From NCBI GenBank assembly GCA_009711705.1, contig VENG01000007.1, positions 62,001 to 126,000 on the forward strand: a DNA stretch of 64,000 bases, in the 5' to 3' direction. Both the position numbers and the translations under genes were made by a program. This DNA is from Bacillota bacterium. Its GTDB lineage: Bacteria; Bacillota; Desulfotomaculia; Desulfotomaculales; VENG01. This document shows positions 53,339-63,565 of the stretch, one piece after another (the first letter of the stretch is position 1; every line of letters starts with the position of its first letter). The notes under the pieces were generated by a model. The model saw only the letters and a list, made by a program, of their open reading frames with translations, was not told where the DNA came from and searched no databases.

Positions 53339-56026
53339 TCACGCAAGTTGTCTTTTGACTAACTGAGTGAATATACCGTTTTGTTCAAAGAGTTCATGAT
53401 AAGTGCCGTATTCCACTACCCGGCCCCGATCCAAAACGATTATCTTGTTGCAATCCGCAATTGTACTTAGCCTGTGGGCTATGAGTACTCGGGTTGCATT
53501 TAGACCGGACAAGCTCTGACTTACAATTTTCTGAGTTCTATTATCCAGGGCGCTGGTAGCTTCATCGAAATATACAATCTTGGGTTTGGTAATGATAGCC
53601 CGGGCAATCAAGAGTCGCTGTTTTTGGCCTCCAGATAGAGTGCCGCCATTCTCACTGACCATGGTGTGCATTCCCATGGGCATGCTTTTGATATCTTCCT
53701 CCATACCGGCCATACGGGCCGCTTCCCAGGCATCATCAATGTTTAAGCCGGGGTTTGCACTGACGATGTTGTCAAAGATACTCCCGGACATTAGTTGCCC
53801 GCCCTGGAGCACTACACCCAATTGCCGGCGAATAGCACGGATGTCCACATTCTCTAAATCCTGCTGGTCATAATAGACTTGTCCGGATTCCGGTTTCTCA
53901 AAACCCAATAGTATTCTAAATAAGGTGGATTTGCCGCTGCCCGAAGTCCCCACAATCCCCACGTAATCCCCCTGCTTGATCTCTAAAGTAACGTCATCTA
54001 AAATAAGGGGTCCTTCTGTTTCGTACCGGAAATTTAAATGACTGACCTCAATATTACCCTTAAGCTCACCGGGATCCGCCTTTTCTTGGTCATACTCGGG
54101 TACGGCTTCTAGAATAGGCTTGGTTCTTTCATATAGCGGCTTAATAATATTAAGCTGTAAAACAACATTGGATATTTCAAGCATTGAGCTTAAGAATTTT
54201 GAAAAAGCCGCATTAAAAGCGATAAAAGTGCCGGCAACCAGATCTATGTTTTCCAAGTTAATTACGCAGTAAAAAATAATTCCCGTTGCTATGACAGTGA
54301 CGGTGGAATTGAAAACCGCCAATTTATTACCCAGGTTCTCTTTCCTGAAGGTGATGTCCCTGACTTCACCAAATTGCTTTGCCCAGTTATGAAAGGCCGG
54401 TTTTTCAGCCCCCGAAGTTTTTATTTTGCCCACACCGCTTAGCAAGTTAAAAACTTTTCCTGCCAACTTGTTCCTCTTATCCACTAATTGGCGCTCATAG
54501 CGAATTTGTAAATAACCGAATAAAAGGGAGATACCCATAACGACTGTAACAATGGCCATACAAATAAGAGCTAATTTCCAGCTGTAATAAAACAAGAGGA
54601 AAAAGTAGAACACAGAAAAAATAGTGGATATGACAGTGTTGATAACCGTTCCAGATAGGATACTTCTTATCTGACTTATGCCCATAGCCCGTTCTGCTAG
54701 TTCACCGGCGTTGTAATCCTTAAAAAAGGGGACGGGTAGGCTCAACAGCCTATCCCAGATAGCCGCTTGCAAGTCGGATTCCGTTCGCCCCTCTATCCGG
54801 TGCATGGCAAAAGCTCGGGTAAGGTTAAAAGCAAAGGTGGTTATTGCAATTGCTATAAGCAAAAAACCGATATGGGTCAAAAGTACCCTTTCACCGTCGG
54901 GAATGACACTGTCAAAGACTATTCCCGTCACCACGGGAGTCAAAACTCCCAACAATCCCCCCAGGATACCCATCACCAATACGGTGGCAAGATCCCTTTT
55001 CCATATCCCCCCGGCCAAAAACCTTAACAAATCCTTATAACCGATTTTTTTTGCGGGAAGTGGGCGGTAAAAAGTATAGGCATGAGGCTTGATATTACTT
55101 GCTACGCTATCGTCTACAACCACCCTGGTCTCATCGGAAGGGTCATATAAGTGATATTTTTTTGGAGAAAGGGGCAATAAGGCCACCGGTTGCTCATCGT
55201 CATTTCCTTCTTTGTAAGCCAGCAAGGAACCGTTATCTTCTTTCCACCATTCATCTTTTAAAATAACCTGTCTTGTCCGGACCTGTGACTTCCTGGCAAT
55301 ATCGCCCAATGGATCCTTTGATTCCGCTTCCTTTTTTTTGAGTCCCCTGGGAGCAACTATTTTTATATCTTTAGCACTGCCTACAGCAACACAGGCTTTA
55401 AAAAGCAGATCATCAACAACCGTTTCTTCGGTGTCCGCATCCGGCCTTTGTTTCAGGTCCATGGAGTTTATGAGCCTGTTCAGACCGGCACTCATAAAGG
55501 CTTTGTCTTTTTCTGCTTTTGTTTTATTTCTTGATATCTCTTCTTGTTGTTCATAAATAAAAATTTTCAATACATGGTTAAAAGAATTTTTGTTATAATG
55601 CGCAATAGATTCAAGTAATGGTTTTAAACCGGCATTCCAATCAATCTGCGGGGTTTCGGTTATCCCCGCACCGGTCCAATTTTCTATCCAATTATTTAGT
55701 AAACCCGTTAGCTTTTTAATGTTTTCACCGGCAGTAACATCGAAGGACTGAAGATCAATCTCCAGTATTCGGGTACCCGTAAACCCTACCGCCAGTAACC
55801 CGTAATCTTCTTTCAGGGCAACAGGTTCGTTCCCTAAAAGTAACTCCCCTGCCGGCACGGAAAATAAGTACTTTCTACGGCCGGCCACCTCACCGTTAGA
55901 AATCCTGGCGACATATAAATCTATCTGTCCTTCTTTAACCAGCCATATTTTACCCGAATCAAGAATTAAAGGGTTGTTACCCTCAGCCTTTATTTCGTTG
56001 TGTCCCAGGTCCATTAAAAAGTCCAC
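53339..56026 (-). CDS. NHLM-type peptide export ABC protein 2 (permease/ATPase without peptidase)
   Basis: 895 residues. The first 330 are a non-membrane region with cyclic-nucleotide-domain-like beta strands (GKIWLVKEGQIDLYVAR). Five or six membrane helices follow (about 350-620; VLVMGILGGLLGVLTPVVTGIVF and others). The ABC domain has GTSGSGKSTLF, LSGGQKQRLLIARAI and IVYFDEATSALD. It lacks the C39 peptidase. This is the known second ABC subunit of NHLM bacteriocin/RiPP exporters. Start is GTG 56026 behind GGGGGTTGAG, 19 bases after the peptidase-ABC gene. Confidence 0.92.
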   Translation of the reverse strand: MDFLMDLGHNEIKAEGNNPLILDSGKIWLVKEGQIDLYVARISNGEVAGRRKYLFSVPAGELLLGNEPVALKEDYGLLAVGFTGTRILEIDLQSFDVTAGENIKKLTGLLNNWIENWTGAGITETPQIDWNAGLKPLLESIAHYNKNSFNHVLKIFIYEQQEEISRNKTKAEKDKAFMSAGLNRLINSMDLKQRPDADTEETVVDDLLFKACVAVGSAKDIKIVAPRGLKKKEAESKDPLGDIARKSQVRTRQVILKDEWWKEDNGSLLAYKEGNDDEQPVALLPLSPKKYHLYDPSDETRVVVDDSVASNIKPHAYTFYRPLPAKKIGYKDLLRFLAGGIWKRDLATVLVMGILGGLLGVLTPVVTGIVFDSVIPDGERVLLTHIGFLLIAIAITTFAFNLTRAFAMHRIEGRTESDLQAAIWDRLLSLPVPFFKDYNAGELAERAMGISQIRSILSGTVINTVISTIFSVFYFFLLFYYSWKLALICMAIVTVVMGISLLFGYLQIRYERQLVDKRNKLAGKVFNLLSGVGKIKTSGAEKPAFHNWAKQFGEVRDITFRKENLGNKLAVFNSTVTVIATGIIFYCVINLENIDLVAGTFIAFNAAFSKFLSSMLEISNVVLQLNIIKPLYERTKPILEAVPEYDQEKADPGELKGNIEVSHLNFRYETEGPLILDDVTLEIKQGDYVGIVGTSGSGKSTLFRILLGFEKPESGQVYYDQQDLENVDIRAIRRQLGVVLQGGQLMSGSIFDNIVSANPGLNIDDAWEAARMAGMEEDIKSMPMGMHTMVSENGGTLSGGQKQRLLIARAIITKPKIVYFDEATSALDNRTQKIVSQSLSGLNATRVLIAHRLSTIADCNKIIVLDRGRVVEYGTYHELFEQNGIFTQLVKRQLA

Positions 56027-56045
56027 GGCTCAACCCCCTTTCAAT

Positions 56046-58208
56046 CTAACTGGCACTGATTAACTCAGCGTATTGCCCAGCGGTGGTTTTTAATTCCTCG
56101 TGGGTGCCGCGCTGAACAATTTTACCCTTGTCCATGACGATTATTTCATCGCAATCCCGGATTGTACTCAAGCGGTGTGCAACTATAATGCAAGTACAAC
56201 CGCGCCGGCGAATGTTCTCATCAACCATTTTTTCCGTTTGTACATCCAGAGCACTAGTTGCTTCGTCCAAAATTAATAGCGAGGGGTTACCGGTCAAAGC
56301 CCTGGCTATTTCGAATCTCTGTCTCTGTCCACCGCTAAAGTTTGTCCCACCTTCACTTACCCTGTGGTCATAACCCTTATCTCGCATGGCGATGTCATTA
56401 TGGATGCAAGCATCTTTGGCGGCACGTATAACATTAAATTCCGGTAAGGTATCATCCCACATGGTAAGATTTTCCTTGATGGTGCCGTCAAACATATTAA
56501 TATCCTGGTCAATCACGGCCAGTGAGTTAGTAATTACATTCCGGGGAATTTCATCTTTATTTACACCGTCAAATAGTATCTCTCCAGACCAAGGCGGGTA
56601 GATACCTGTAACCAGCCTGGCCACGGTACTTTTACCACTGCCGGAACCGCCCACCAGCGCCACCCTGGATCCCGGTTTTACAGCCAGGTTAAAATTCTCT
56701 ATTAGCGGTGGGTCCCAGGGATTATAGCCAAAGGTCAAATCCTTAATCTCTATATATCCTTCCAATTTTTTGTAATTATCTTCTTCATTATCAACAGCAA
56801 CTTCCCGACATACATTTTCGTCAATTTTGTACTTAAAAACGTCCTCCAGGCGATTTATATCCCCCTGGACCTGTTTTATTCTCATACCCATTTGCGTTAG
56901 GTTGTTAACCGGGCCCATAAAGCTACCCAGTAAAGCCTGAAAAGCAATTAAAGAACCTATAGTCAAGTGGCCGTTGATAATAAAAATTCCGCCCAGGAAC
57001 AGTATAATCACATTAGCGAACTCAGATAAAAAATTAGGCAGGTGAAAAAGCGTTTGAGTAGTTCGACCCATATTCTGCTGGGTGTTGATCTCCTTGGCAT
57101 GATAACCTGACCACTTGGCAAAAAAGTTCGACTCGGAACCTGATGCCTTTAAGGTTTCGATAATATACAAACCCGAAATGGAAAAGCCCATGGTTTTACC
57201 CTTATCTTGTAAAAGCCTTTTGTTCATGATTTCGATTTTGTTGGATGAATAAATAAGGTACACAACACTGATCCCCCCAATTAATAGGGAGATAAGAGCC
57301 AGGTAGACGTTATACTGCAGCATAACGAAAAAGTAAAAGACTAAAGTCAAAAGCCCAATTGCCGTCTCAGCAAGTTCCCGGGATAAAAAGGCGGCTACCT
57401 GGTCATTGCTCTGTAGCCTGTTGGCAATATCACCGGCTGAGCGCTGTTGAAAAAAGAGTACCGGCAGCCTGAAAATATGCCAGAAAAACTTGCCTGCATT
57501 GGAAAGGGCAATTTTTGTTTCCATCCTCAATAAATAGTGCTGTTGCATCCAGGTGAGAGCACCCTGCAGGACAAACACAATCCCCATGACCCACATTAGA
57601 GGTTTGAGCCAGTCATCTTTCCCGCCCAGTAAAATATCGTCAATAAATATTTTGGAAAAGGCTGGAATCATTAAACCGGGTATAACCATTAGTAACCCCA
57701 CAATGACCAAATAAACCAGAGCCGTATGGGAACCTTGTACCCAATTTTTCAATGAGGCTATAAAACTGCTTTTTTGTCCACTGGGCTCAAATTCCGGACC
57801 GGGCTTAAAAGTCAGAACCACACCGGTAAAGGAAAGGTCAAACTCTTCTTCAGTAATCACCTTGGGGCCGCTGCCAGGATCATTGATAAAAACCTTACCC
57901 TTGTCAAACCCTTCCAGAACAACGAAATGGTTAAAATTCCAATGCACAATGGAAGGCATGGGCATGTCCTTCAGGTCAGCCGGCTCCCTCCTATAACCTT
58001 TGGCTTCAAAACCGTGCCTACGGGCTGCCTTAAGAATATTACTGGCTTTTACACCGTCCCGTGTAACTCCGCATTCAAACCTGAGCTGCTCAAGAGAGAG
58101 AAACTTTTTATAATAAGCCGAAATCATGGCCAGGGAAGCGGCACCGCATTCCACTGCTTCCATTTGCAATATGGACGGAACTTTTTTTCGCTCAGCCTTT
58201 TTTCCCAA
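56046..58208 (-). CDS. NHLM-type peptidase-containing ABC exporter (C39)
   Basis: About 720 residues. The N-terminal C39 peptidase cuts after double-glycine leaders. It has Cys in LQMEAVECGAASLAMI (about residue 21), His in VHWNFNHFVVLEGF (about 94) and Asp in FINDPGSG (about 110). Six membrane helices follow (about 165-450), then the ABC domain with GGSGSGKSTVARL, FSGGQRQRFEIARAL and LLILDEATSALD. Start TTG 58208 is 6 bases behind GAGGTG; a GTG three codons upstream overlaps that site. With the HlyD and ABC2 neighbours it forms the NHLM export triad. Confidence 0.94.
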   Translation of the reverse strand: MGKKAERKKVPSILQMEAVECGAASLAMISAYYKKFLSLEQLRFECGVTRDGVKASNILKAARRHGFEAKGYRREPADLKDMPMPSIVHWNFNHFVVLEGFDKGKVFINDPGSGPKVITEEEFDLSFTGVVLTFKPGPEFEPSGQKSSFIASLKNWVQGSHTALVYLVIVGLLMVIPGLMIPAFSKIFIDDILLGGKDDWLKPLMWVMGIVFVLQGALTWMQQHYLLRMETKIALSNAGKFFWHIFRLPVLFFQQRSAGDIANRLQSNDQVAAFLSRELAETAIGLLTLVFYFFVMLQYNVYLALISLLIGGISVVYLIYSSNKIEIMNKRLLQDKGKTMGFSISGLYIIETLKASGSESNFFAKWSGYHAKEINTQQNMGRTTQTLFHLPNFLSEFANVIILFLGGIFIINGHLTIGSLIAFQALLGSFMGPVNNLTQMGMRIKQVQGDINRLEDVFKYKIDENVCREVAVDNEEDNYKKLEGYIEIKDLTFGYNPWDPPLIENFNLAVKPGSRVALVGGSGSGKSTVARLVTGIYPPWSGEILFDGVNKDEIPRNVITNSLAVIDQDINMFDGTIKENLTMWDDTLPEFNVIRAAKDACIHNDIAMRDKGYDHRVSEGGTNFSGGQRQRFEIARALTGNPSLLILDEATSALDVQTEKMVDENIRRRGCTCIIVAHRLSTIRDCDEIIVMDKGKIVQRGTHEELKTTAGQYAELISAS

Positions 58209-58237
58209 AATAATCACCTCAATTCTGCAGCGCTAAA

Positions 58238-59623
58238 TTAGATAGGCAGAATTCTCTTAATAAACGGTACAATCATACTGATTGGCCTCTCCTGGCTCAC
58301 TTTAACTTCTCCCAAACATAACGTGCCGCTGTCGATAATCATATCCGGCCCGTCGGGGGTGGACCATCTATACGCGCTAACCGTACTGTTATCCCTGATC
58401 AATTCCACCCTTACTTCTATAGGGGAACCTTTGCCCGACAAGCGCTTTACCAGTTCCGCGTTACCCAGGGTGAGCATCATTCCCTGAGCGCTGGCGGGGT
58501 ATTCGGAAACTGATTTCACATTTCCCAACATGAAACCGTCTTCTTCTTTTTTAACAGTGGTGGGGGAAATATTTACCTCCATTCCGGGCAATATTTTTTT
58601 TCCTTCCTCCACAGGTACGTATACCACTGCTTCTAATGATTCCGCTTCTCTTACCGCCCTGGCAATGTTGCAAACACTGCTACCGGCGCTGACTACGTCT
58701 CCCTTATTAACCTGTAATTCCAAAACACGCCCGGAAACACTGGCAACAATTTCACTGTTATTGAATAATTGCTCCTGCATATTGCCAATATCATCCTGGA
58801 GCTCCTTTTCTTTTAACAAACACATATCCTTAAGTTGTTTTTTTAACACTTCCAGATTATTTTTTGCTTCTAAAACTTGAGACCTGGGCAAAATATTAGC
58901 TTCCATTTCCAAATTATTTAAATTTTGTCTCTTTATGCGTAGTGTCGATTTACTTAAAATAAAGCCGCGCTCCGCCTCTTTAAAGTCTGATTCCGAAACG
59001 GCACCATTATTAAATAGATATTTTAAAGACTCATAGTCCTCTTGATTTTTCTCCAGTTGAATCTTTGCCTGTTGTAATTGCCATTTGGCCTGTTCAAGCT
59101 CTGTTTCCCAGTCCGTTTCAGCAGTGATCAAATTTGCTTTCATTACCTCCAGGTTTGTCCGGGCGTTTTCAATATCCGTGATTAGCTCAGCTATTTGCCC
59201 GTACACATTAAGATTTAGCTTACTGCCTTCAATGCTCGTTTTTTCAAGATTAAGATTTCTTATCGCCTTCAAGTCCTCTTTAAGTTTATTGATTTCCTCG
59301 ATAAGTTTGGTCTGCTCCACCCTGGCGATTACATCACCCTTTTCAACGTAATCACCATCCTGAACACTTACATCAGTTATCTGGCCGTCAGCATGATGGA
59401 TAACTCTGGCAATACCCCCGCTGGAAATAATAATTCCCTCACCCACGGCCTTGTCGGGTATTTTCCCGAAAATCCCCCATATAAGGCCCGTCAAAATCAA
59501 CAAGGCAACAGCCAGGCAAGCCAGCCAACCTACCGGCGAAGTCACCGTTAGCCGCTGGTCCAATTCTTCCGGTGAAGACAGGCGATCCAGGGATACTTTA
59601 CGGAAAACTCCTTTTTCAGACAT
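58238..59623 (-). CDS. HlyD-type membrane fusion protein of the NHLM exporter
   Basis: 461 residues with one N-terminal membrane helix (about 30-52, LACLAVALLILTGLIWGIFG). A lipoyl/biotinyl-like half follows (IISSGGIARVIHHADGQITD, VQDGDYVEKGDVIARVE). The long coiled coil at about residues 110-290 is rich in Leu, Glu and Lys, and the second lipoyl half is SGRVLELQVNKGDVVSAGS. It bridges the exporter across the wall. In other NHLM clusters the adaptor gene stands with the two ABC genes, as here. Confidence 0.92.
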   Translation of the reverse strand: MSEKGVFRKVSLDRLSSPEELDQRLTVTSPVGWLACLAVALLILTGLIWGIFGKIPDKAVGEGIIISSGGIARVIHHADGQITDVSVQDGDYVEKGDVIARVEQTKLIEEINKLKEDLKAIRNLNLEKTSIEGSKLNLNVYGQIAELITDIENARTNLEVMKANLITAETDWETELEQAKWQLQQAKIQLEKNQEDYESLKYLFNNGAVSESDFKEAERGFILSKSTLRIKRQNLNNLEMEANILPRSQVLEAKNNLEVLKKQLKDMCLLKEKELQDDIGNMQEQLFNNSEIVASVSGRVLELQVNKGDVVSAGSSVCNIARAVREAESLEAVVYVPVEEGKKILPGMEVNISPTTVKKEEDGFMLGNVKSVSEYPASAQGMMLTLGNAELVKRLSGKGSPIEVRVELIRDNSTVSAYRWSTPDGPDMIIDSGTLCLGEVKVSQERPISMIVPFIKRILPI

Positions 59624-59648
59624 TTCATTACCCCCCGCATGATTATCG

Positions 59649-60794
59649 TCAATTTATATATTCAAATTCACCATCCACCATTTTTTTCTTATAGACTGAT
59701 CTTCCCTGTACTTCTCCGTCATCATTGAAGCTGATACTTCCTGTGACCAGCTTCATGGCTTCCATATCCCGTAAATAATTAGCTAATACCTTAGGAGAAA
59801 AAGTACCCGTTTGTTCAATAGCGTGGGCAATTAACATCAGGGAATCATAACCCTGTATGGCCCAAACATCCGGTTCTTCTCTGTACTTCTCCGTGTAATG
59901 TGCTTTAAAGTCCTTTAATTCCTGTCTTTTATCTTGGGGGTTATAGATAGTTGCAATTACAGCACCCTCTGCATCTTCTCCCAAGACTTCTATAAAGTTA
60001 CCTACATCCAGGCCGTCACCGGATAAAATGGGCGTATTGGTATCAAGCTTTCTAAATTCCTTTATAAACTGAGCTCCTTCCGGCATATTTAAGGCCAGAA
60101 AAACTGCATCATAATTAAGAGCCACCCATTTATCGTAGGCCCCCTTAAAATTGACTTCATTCACAATGCTTGACCTTCTGTCGACAATTTCTATATCCTT
60201 ATTTCGGGCTTCATTTTCAAAAGCATCTGCCAGATTCCGGCCGTAGGAGCTATCTTCGTAGTAAATAACCACGTTCTTATAACCCTTTCCCCTGGCGTAA
60301 TTACACATCTGCTCGGCCACTTTCTTATCACTTGGTATATTTTGGAATATGTAATGGTAATTCTTCTCCACCAACTCCGGGTTGGACACGGTGGGAACTA
60401 TTACCAACATGCCTGCTTCTTCATAAATGGAGGTTAACGGAATACTGATGTCCGAAAACCAGTGTCCGATTACTGCCAGCATATGGGTATTCTCCGAAAA
60501 ATCCTGGGCTACATCTACCGCTTCCTTAAAAACTCCCCTGTCATCAACAATTTCCAACTTGATCTGCTTATTTTTTACGCCCCGGGAATTAATGTCCTCA
60601 AGGGCCAATTCGATCCCTTTTAAAAACTTGGTATTATCCTTTGCAAAATCATAGGGAACAGGAACCCCGATAGTAATATTGTCGCCTTTACCTGCCTGTT
60701 TTTCTCTTTGTTCAGCCAGGTCAGTACTTAGGCAACCGGTTAGCATAGATAATGATAGTAAGAATATAATACTTAATGGCAAAATTTTATTCAT
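59649..60794 (-). CDS. Lipoprotein substrate-binding protein (Leu/Ile/Val-binding type)
   Basis: 381 residues with a lipoprotein signal (LSMLTGCLSTD; lipid-modified Cys about residue 21). It has a type I periplasmic-binding fold: ITIGVPVPYDFAKDNTKFLKG, AVIGHWFSDISIPLTSIYEEAGMLVIVPT and NVVIYYEDSSYGRNLADAFE. It resembles amino-acid-binding proteins of Liv transporters, yet no Liv permease or ATPase genes are nearby. It may act as a ligand sensor for the neighbouring MFS-sensor protein or the exporter; that is inference. Confidence 0.85.
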   Translation of the reverse strand: MNKILPLSIIFLLSLSMLTGCLSTDLAEQREKQAGKGDNITIGVPVPYDFAKDNTKFLKGIELALEDINSRGVKNKQIKLEIVDDRGVFKEAVDVAQDFSENTHMLAVIGHWFSDISIPLTSIYEEAGMLVIVPTVSNPELVEKNYHYIFQNIPSDKKVAEQMCNYARGKGYKNVVIYYEDSSYGRNLADAFENEARNKDIEIVDRRSSIVNEVNFKGAYDKWVALNYDAVFLALNMPEGAQFIKEFRKLDTNTPILSGDGLDVGNFIEVLGEDAEGAVIATIYNPQDKRQELKDFKAHYTEKYREEPDVWAIQGYDSLMLIAHAIEQTGTFSPKVLANYLRDMEAMKLVTGSISFNDDGEVQGRSVYKKKMVDGEFEYIN

Positions 60795-60815
60795 ATCATC
60801 GACCTCATTTCCCCT

Positions 60816-63182
60816 TTAAAAGTTTTGTTGACGGTAGTTGTCCAATCCCGGACTATATCTGGAGACAAATACAAATACCACCAGCAGGGCTAACAGAACT
60901 CCGGTTATCAACCCCACCCCCACTCTTATTCCGAGGGATAAAGCGACACCAAAAATAATGGGCCCTGCCATCCTGCCTGCGTTAACCATCACGCTAAAAT
61001 AAGCTATTGCTTTGTTTATTTCTAAATCCCGCACTGATTCTAAGTTCATGAAATAGCTTGTTTGCGTAGCCACACCAAAACTTTCGGCAACCCCCAGTAA
61101 AATGAGCGTAACAAAGGCTGCGGGGATAGTACCAAAAAGTGTAAAAGTAGCAAGTGCGCAAACAACTATAAATAAAGAGATTAGCATACTCTTTTTATCC
61201 CCCAAATTACGTGTCACAAACTTGGTCAAAACAGGGCCGAGATAAATTACACACAAACCGTTTAACAAAAAAGCCCGGCTTATATCGCTCTGAGTAAGGT
61301 TATTTGCTTTGGCCAACAACGGAAAGTAATAGTCCATAAATGCCCCGGCTACGAAGAAGGGAATGAATATTAACAATAAAAAAAACAGTGCACTTTTATC
61401 GGATATAAAATTGGTGAACTTATTCCAGGCCGAAATTTCGCTGGTTGTCCTGTGCTCAATGTTTAAATCCGCCATTAATTTGTAAACATAAACAAAGACA
61501 AAAATAACCATTGTAGCGGATAAATAAAAAACTGTATGATATCCTATTCTGTCGGCCAGCATACCTCCGATAACCGCCCCGCAATTTAACCCTGCAATGG
61601 AGCCCGCCGAAAATTGCGCAATGGCACTGTTTTTTTCGGGCAAAGAGACCGCTAAACTGCGCAAAGTCATTAATATAAATCCAATTCCCAATCCCGCTAT
61701 GGCCCGGGAAAAAATAAATAGACCGGCGCTGGAAGCTATCCCGGAAAACAAATTCCCTGCCACCAACAATAAAGCGCCGGTATAAAAGATGGTTTGCCAG
61801 CCTTTTTTATCGATTAACCACCCGGCCAATACAATAGCCATAATTCCACCCAACATCTCGGCGGAAATAGGCAACCCCAGCACTACATCCCGGGGCAAAC
61901 CCAGGATGGGCCGGTATAGATTCTGCATGACAATAGGAACAAAGGTTATGGACATAAAAACACAAATATTGACAATGAATGTTAACCCCCTGATTAACCC
62001 GGGAGCATGGGGAATTTCCCTGCTAACTTTCTGATTATTACCTTGAGCCCTTTGCCTGCTCATAACAATTATCCCCAGCAGAGTCAATTCGATCATAAAA
62101 AAGAAAGAAATGACCCAGACAGTTAACATGTCCAGTAAAATTCTAAACATCAGCCGGTCAATATAAGCTGCCGAAATCTTAGCGCTAATTAAGGCAACCT
62201 CTTGGTAATTACCGGAATCAATAACAGCACCTTCACCGGATCCGGGTTTAATGATACTTACACTTTCTACCAGCTGTATGCCGGACTCTATTTTCCCCAG
62301 ATATTCTTCTAAGCCGTCCACATATTCCAGGCTTATGCCCTTCCGGTAAACGTCCTCTATGTTTTGGGCCACCGTGTGCTCTACAAAGCTTTTACTTTGC
62401 AGGGCCAGGTCTCCGTAAGCGTTTTTAAAAAGATAATAATTAATACCGCAATAAAACAACTGCACCGAACCTAAAACAACAACCAAAGTTACTAAAATCC
62501 TTTTTCTGTTAACCTTATTATCCCCGGTTAAAAGTCGGGTTCTAAAAAGAAGTATGTATAATAAGCTAAGGGCTGTTAATGCGATTCCTGCTACATATGC
62601 CACTAATTGTTTTGTATAATCATTGTTAAAACCTAGAAATGAATTTTCTGGAAAGACCATATCCAGGGAAGCCACATAACCTGAATCGTTGTCAGAAATT
62701 TTCAAAAATATATGATGCTTCCCTGCATGGGATTGGTAACTACAATTATCATTTATGGCTCCCTGTTGAAAAGTGGCTGTTTTCAATAACTGTGCAGGTA
62801 CATAAGCATTTGCTACAAAACCGTCCAAGTCATATAATACTTCACCGGCGGGTGAGATCACGTTTACCTGATCAACCTCATTAACAATTTCCTTTAACTT
62901 GTTCAAGGTATCACTCATACCGTAAAAATTGTTAATAGACTTTCCGTATTTAAGGGCGTATTCAATTTTTCTGACCAGTTCATTGCCGGCAACGGAATAG
63001 GTGTTAACCAGGGATTTATTATAATTGTCTACAAATGTCATATGGTTCAGGATCCCGGTAAAAGCCATAATCACTACCAGCAGTCCGACTGCCAGCAATA
63101 AAATCTTAGTACTTAATTTTTTATTTGATTTAACCGGCTCATCAGCTATATAGTTGCGGCTTGAAGATTCTTTTGATGTCAA
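60816..63182 (-). CDS. MFS transporter fused to two extracytoplasmic sensor-like domains
   Basis: 788 residues. A membrane helix at about 26-46, an outside domain at about 47-190 with Cache-like features (VNVISPAGEVLYDLDGF) and a helix at 192-214 come first. Then come a helix at 228-252, a second outside domain at about 253-345 (VESVSIIKPGSGEGAVIDSG) and a helix at 347-374. A 12-helix MFS carrier occupies about 396-780 with FIFSRAIAGLGIGFILMTLR and GGMLADRIGYHTVFYL. The layout resembles receptor halves of chemoreceptors joined to a transporter. TTG 63182 is the start, with AGGATGGTGA 8 bases upstream. First gene of the cluster's tight gene series. Confidence 0.82.
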   Translation of the reverse strand: MTSKESSSRNYIADEPVKSNKKLSTKILLLAVGLLVVIMAFTGILNHMTFVDNYNKSLVNTYSVAGNELVRKIEYALKYGKSINNFYGMSDTLNKLKEIVNEVDQVNVISPAGEVLYDLDGFVANAYVPAQLLKTATFQQGAINDNCSYQSHAGKHHIFLKISDNDSGYVASLDMVFPENSFLGFNNDYTKQLVAYVAGIALTALSLLYILLFRTRLLTGDNKVNRKRILVTLVVVLGSVQLFYCGINYYLFKNAYGDLALQSKSFVEHTVAQNIEDVYRKGISLEYVDGLEEYLGKIESGIQLVESVSIIKPGSGEGAVIDSGNYQEVALISAKISAAYIDRLMFRILLDMLTVWVISFFFMIELTLLGIIVMSRQRAQGNNQKVSREIPHAPGLIRGLTFIVNICVFMSITFVPIVMQNLYRPILGLPRDVVLGLPISAEMLGGIMAIVLAGWLIDKKGWQTIFYTGALLLVAGNLFSGIASSAGLFIFSRAIAGLGIGFILMTLRSLAVSLPEKNSAIAQFSAGSIAGLNCGAVIGGMLADRIGYHTVFYLSATMVIFVFVYVYKLMADLNIEHRTTSEISAWNKFTNFISDKSALFFLLLIFIPFFVAGAFMDYYFPLLAKANNLTQSDISRAFLLNGLCVIYLGPVLTKFVTRNLGDKKSMLISLFIVVCALATFTLFGTIPAAFVTLILLGVAESFGVATQTSYFMNLESVRDLEINKAIAYFSVMVNAGRMAGPIIFGVALSLGIRVGVGLITGVLLALLVVFVFVSRYSPGLDNYRQQNF

Positions 63183-63435
63183 CTTTCATGTCACCATCCT
63201 GGTTAAAACAATTTCCCCTCTGGCATAAAATACCATTAGCATATAAAGGCTTTTTTCGCCAATAGTTTCATTTTCCTTCTTATTTTCCTGCTTTTACAAA
63301 AATTTAAAAAGAAATCTTTTCCATTCCCAGGTTTGCGAAAGCAGTCGCCTATAAATATCATGATATCTTTTTAAAAAGATGATGTTATCACCCTAAAGTA
63401 CTAACTAAAGTACTAATTTTTCTGGATTTCAACAA
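63183..63435. promoter_or_regulatory. Upstream region of the export operon with tandem 12-bp repeat and palindrome
   Basis: CTAAAGTACTAA occurs twice in direct tandem (63393-63404 and 63405-63416), each with an internal AGTACT palindrome. ATATCATGATAT at 63355-63366 is a perfect 12-bp palindrome. Both lie upstream of the MFS-sensor gene on its transcribed side and are candidate operators. No clear promoter was identified. Confidence 0.45.
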
Positions 63436-63462
63436 ATAAAACACGCTTTTAGCGTGTTTTAT
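63436..63462. terminator. Terminator between precursor gene and export operon
   Basis: AATAAAACACGCT / AGCGTGTTTTATT hairpin about 105 bases beyond the precursor stop. It separates the precursor transcript from the downstream operon, possibly with read-through. Confidence 0.8.
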
Positions 63463-63565
63463 TGTGATCTATTCGTTTATAAGGAGGCCCTGAACAACAA
63501 ATCAATACAGATTTTGGATAAGTGTATTGTTTCATGAGCTCTGTTGGGGCTCGCAGTTTGTCATA

